From assembly GCA_021738105.1 (NCBI GenBank), contig JAIPCS010000175.1, forward strand, positions 1-7,243: DNA of 7,243 nucleotides. The letters are read 5' to 3'. Position numbers and translations under genes: made by a program. Of the stretch, positions 6,621-7,243 are shown in pieces. Numbering within the stretch: position 1 is the stretch's first letter; each line of letters starts with the position of its first letter. The DNA is from Sulfuritalea sp. Its GTDB lineage: Bacteria > Pseudomonadota > Gammaproteobacteria > Burkholderiales > Rhodocyclaceae. Under the pieces are notes generated by a model. That model was not told the DNA's origin. It worked only from the letters and a program-made list of their open reading frames with translations, and made no database searches.

Positions 6621-6920
6621 GAAATAGTCCAGATAGCTAAATCTGTGAACATTCCGTATGGGAATGGATGTTGCCATAGAATTCCAGCGGATGCCGTCCC
6701 TCTGACCATTGCGGCCACTCATCCGAGCGTCTGGATTTACTCGGAATGCGATTAGGGGGGGCAACTATGCCAGCCTGTTGGCTCGAAACTGACAATCTAT
6801 TGCTTTGACTGGCGCCTGCCATAGTTCTTTGGAGTTCTGTGGATTTTCTATTCTTCATGAGTAATGATAGGTTCGTTTATTGGCTTGAATTCCTGAACCA
6901 GCCTATTGGCGAGGTATTCC
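6621..6920. other. divergent intergenic region between kinase and beta-lactamase-fold gene
   Basis: This 300-base stretch separates two genes reading outward and should hold both promoters (or about 156 bases would, if the kinase uses its longest start). It is AT-richer than the flanking genes. I found no convincing -35/-10 pair: TTGACT (plus, 6804-6809) has no good -10 at 16-18 bases, and TTTGGA/TATTCT (6828-6854) is spaced only 15. A run of seven G lies at 6755-6761. AACTATG (6763-6769) and CATAGTT (6820-6826) form a widely spaced inverted repeat of doubtful meaning. Confidence 0.5.
6650..6666. promoter_or_regulatory. inverted repeat CATTCC-N5-GGAATG upstream of the kinase gene
   Basis: Perfect 6-bp arms CATTCC (6650-6655) and GGAATG (6661-6666) around gtatg, ending 30 bases upstream of the preferred kinase start. 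The dyad size suits a dimeric regulator. If translation instead starts at 6677, this lies inside the coding sequence and is probably chance. GGAAT recurs at 6741-6745, which weakly supports a repeated site. Confidence 0.3.
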
Positions 6921-7243
6921 ATGCGAGAAATCAATGGCATCGTGACGGGATGCTACGCGCCCGAGTTTGAACGGGTCGCACAGCAGTTCCTCAATCATTT
7001 TGAAACAGGGCAGGAAGTGGGCGCGGGACTCTGCGTGTATCGCAAAGGAGAGCGAGTAGTGGACCTGTGGGGTGGGTATTCCGATCCTGACACCAAAACC
7101 CCCTGGTCCGCGGATACCCTGATCGTGGTTTTCTCGGTTAGCAAGGGTTTGACTGCCATGGCGCTCAACCTGGCGGCGGAACGCGGCAGGTTTGAATGGG
7201 ATGCGCCGGTGGCCGAGTATTGGCCGTCCTTTGCACAATGCGG
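6921..7243 (+). CDS. serine beta-lactamase-fold hydrolase/esterase (PF00144-type), 5' part, runs off the window
   Basis: An open frame starts at ATG 6921 (MREINGIV) and is still open at the right edge, giving 107 complete codons of a protein that is usually about 380-430 residues. GAGGT sits five bases before the ATG, an excellent ribosome binding site. Visible landmarks are the N-terminal GAGLCVYRKGERVVDLWGG strand pair (34-52) and the nucleophile motif S72-V-S-K75 in VFSVSKGLTAMA, the SxxK signature of class C beta-lactamases, DD-peptidases and EstB-like esterases. Next comes RGRFEWDAPVAEYWP (88-102), the usual 'G-x-L-x-LDDPVAKYLP'-like stretch. There is no signal peptide, which favours a cytosolic esterase over a periplasmic beta-lactamase. 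The later YxN and HxG/KTG motifs are beyond the edge, so activity cannot be judged. It is transcribed away from the kinase gene. Confidence 0.85.
   Translation, partial: MREINGIVTGCYAPEFERVAQQFLNHFETGQEVGAGLCVYRKGERVVDLWGGYSDPDTKTPWSADTLIVVFSVSKGLTAMALNLAAERGRFEWDAPVAEYWPSFAQC

Noticed and set aside
6637..6858. 73-codon minus-strand frame in the divergent intergenic region
   Set aside because: Overlaps the kinase upstream region in another frame, has no recognisable content and lies where promoters are expected.
6903..7238. 111-codon minus-strand frame
   Set aside because: Antisense to the SxxK hydrolase gene, which has a strong ribosome binding site and recognisable motifs.

Overview
The window is typical proteobacterial chromosomal DNA: moderately GC-rich, densely coding, with Shine-Dalgarno-led genes. 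The best-matching families (AcuI/YhdH reductase, AcuR-type TetR regulator, soluble hybrid kinase with an HDLRQP H-box) suggest a beta- or gamma-proteobacterium. Beta is my guess, but I cannot fix the genus. By eye, two 60-base lines counted by hand gave about 63% GC in acuI and about 52% in the kinase gene, so the two halves may differ in composition.

Left half (about 64-4090): five genes run leftward with gaps of only 38-50 bases, so they probably form one operon. In transcription order they are an AcuR-like TetR repressor (4046-3393), the acrylyl-CoA reductase AcuI (3354-2371), an AhpD-like CxxC peroxidase-related protein (2320-1739), a TauE/SafE-type anion exporter (about 1658/1691-888) and an exported alpha/beta hydrolase (846-64). 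Upstream of the repressor, a promoter-like pair (-35 at 4076-4081, -10 at 4053-4058, 17-base spacer) is overlain by a perfect palindrome, TAGAC-N5-GTCTA, with a second palindrome centred 21 bases away. I read this as an autoregulated response operon for acrylate-like or other electrophilic compounds: the repressor senses, AcuI reduces the activated alkene, the AhpD-like protein handles redox stress, and the exporter and secreted hydrolase have unproven accessory roles.

Middle (4091-4313): no credible gene. This stretch holds an unusual density of short inverted repeats, including nested ones, and may be a structured RNA, a folded repeat element or an atypical 3' region of the kinase gene.

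Right half (4314-6620, minus): a soluble hybrid sensor histidine kinase with three PAS domains, a HisKA/HATPase core and a C-terminal receiver domain. No DNA-binding response regulator lies in the window. A divergent intergenic region (6621-6920) with a CATTCC/GGAATG palindrome precedes a plus-strand gene that runs off the right edge and encodes the start of a serine beta-lactamase-fold hydrolase (SxxK motif present).

No RNA gene of known type, insertion sequence, integrase or CRISPR array is visible. The most distinctive parts are the AcuR-type operator/promoter arrangement and the palindrome-rich gap at about 4141-4313.
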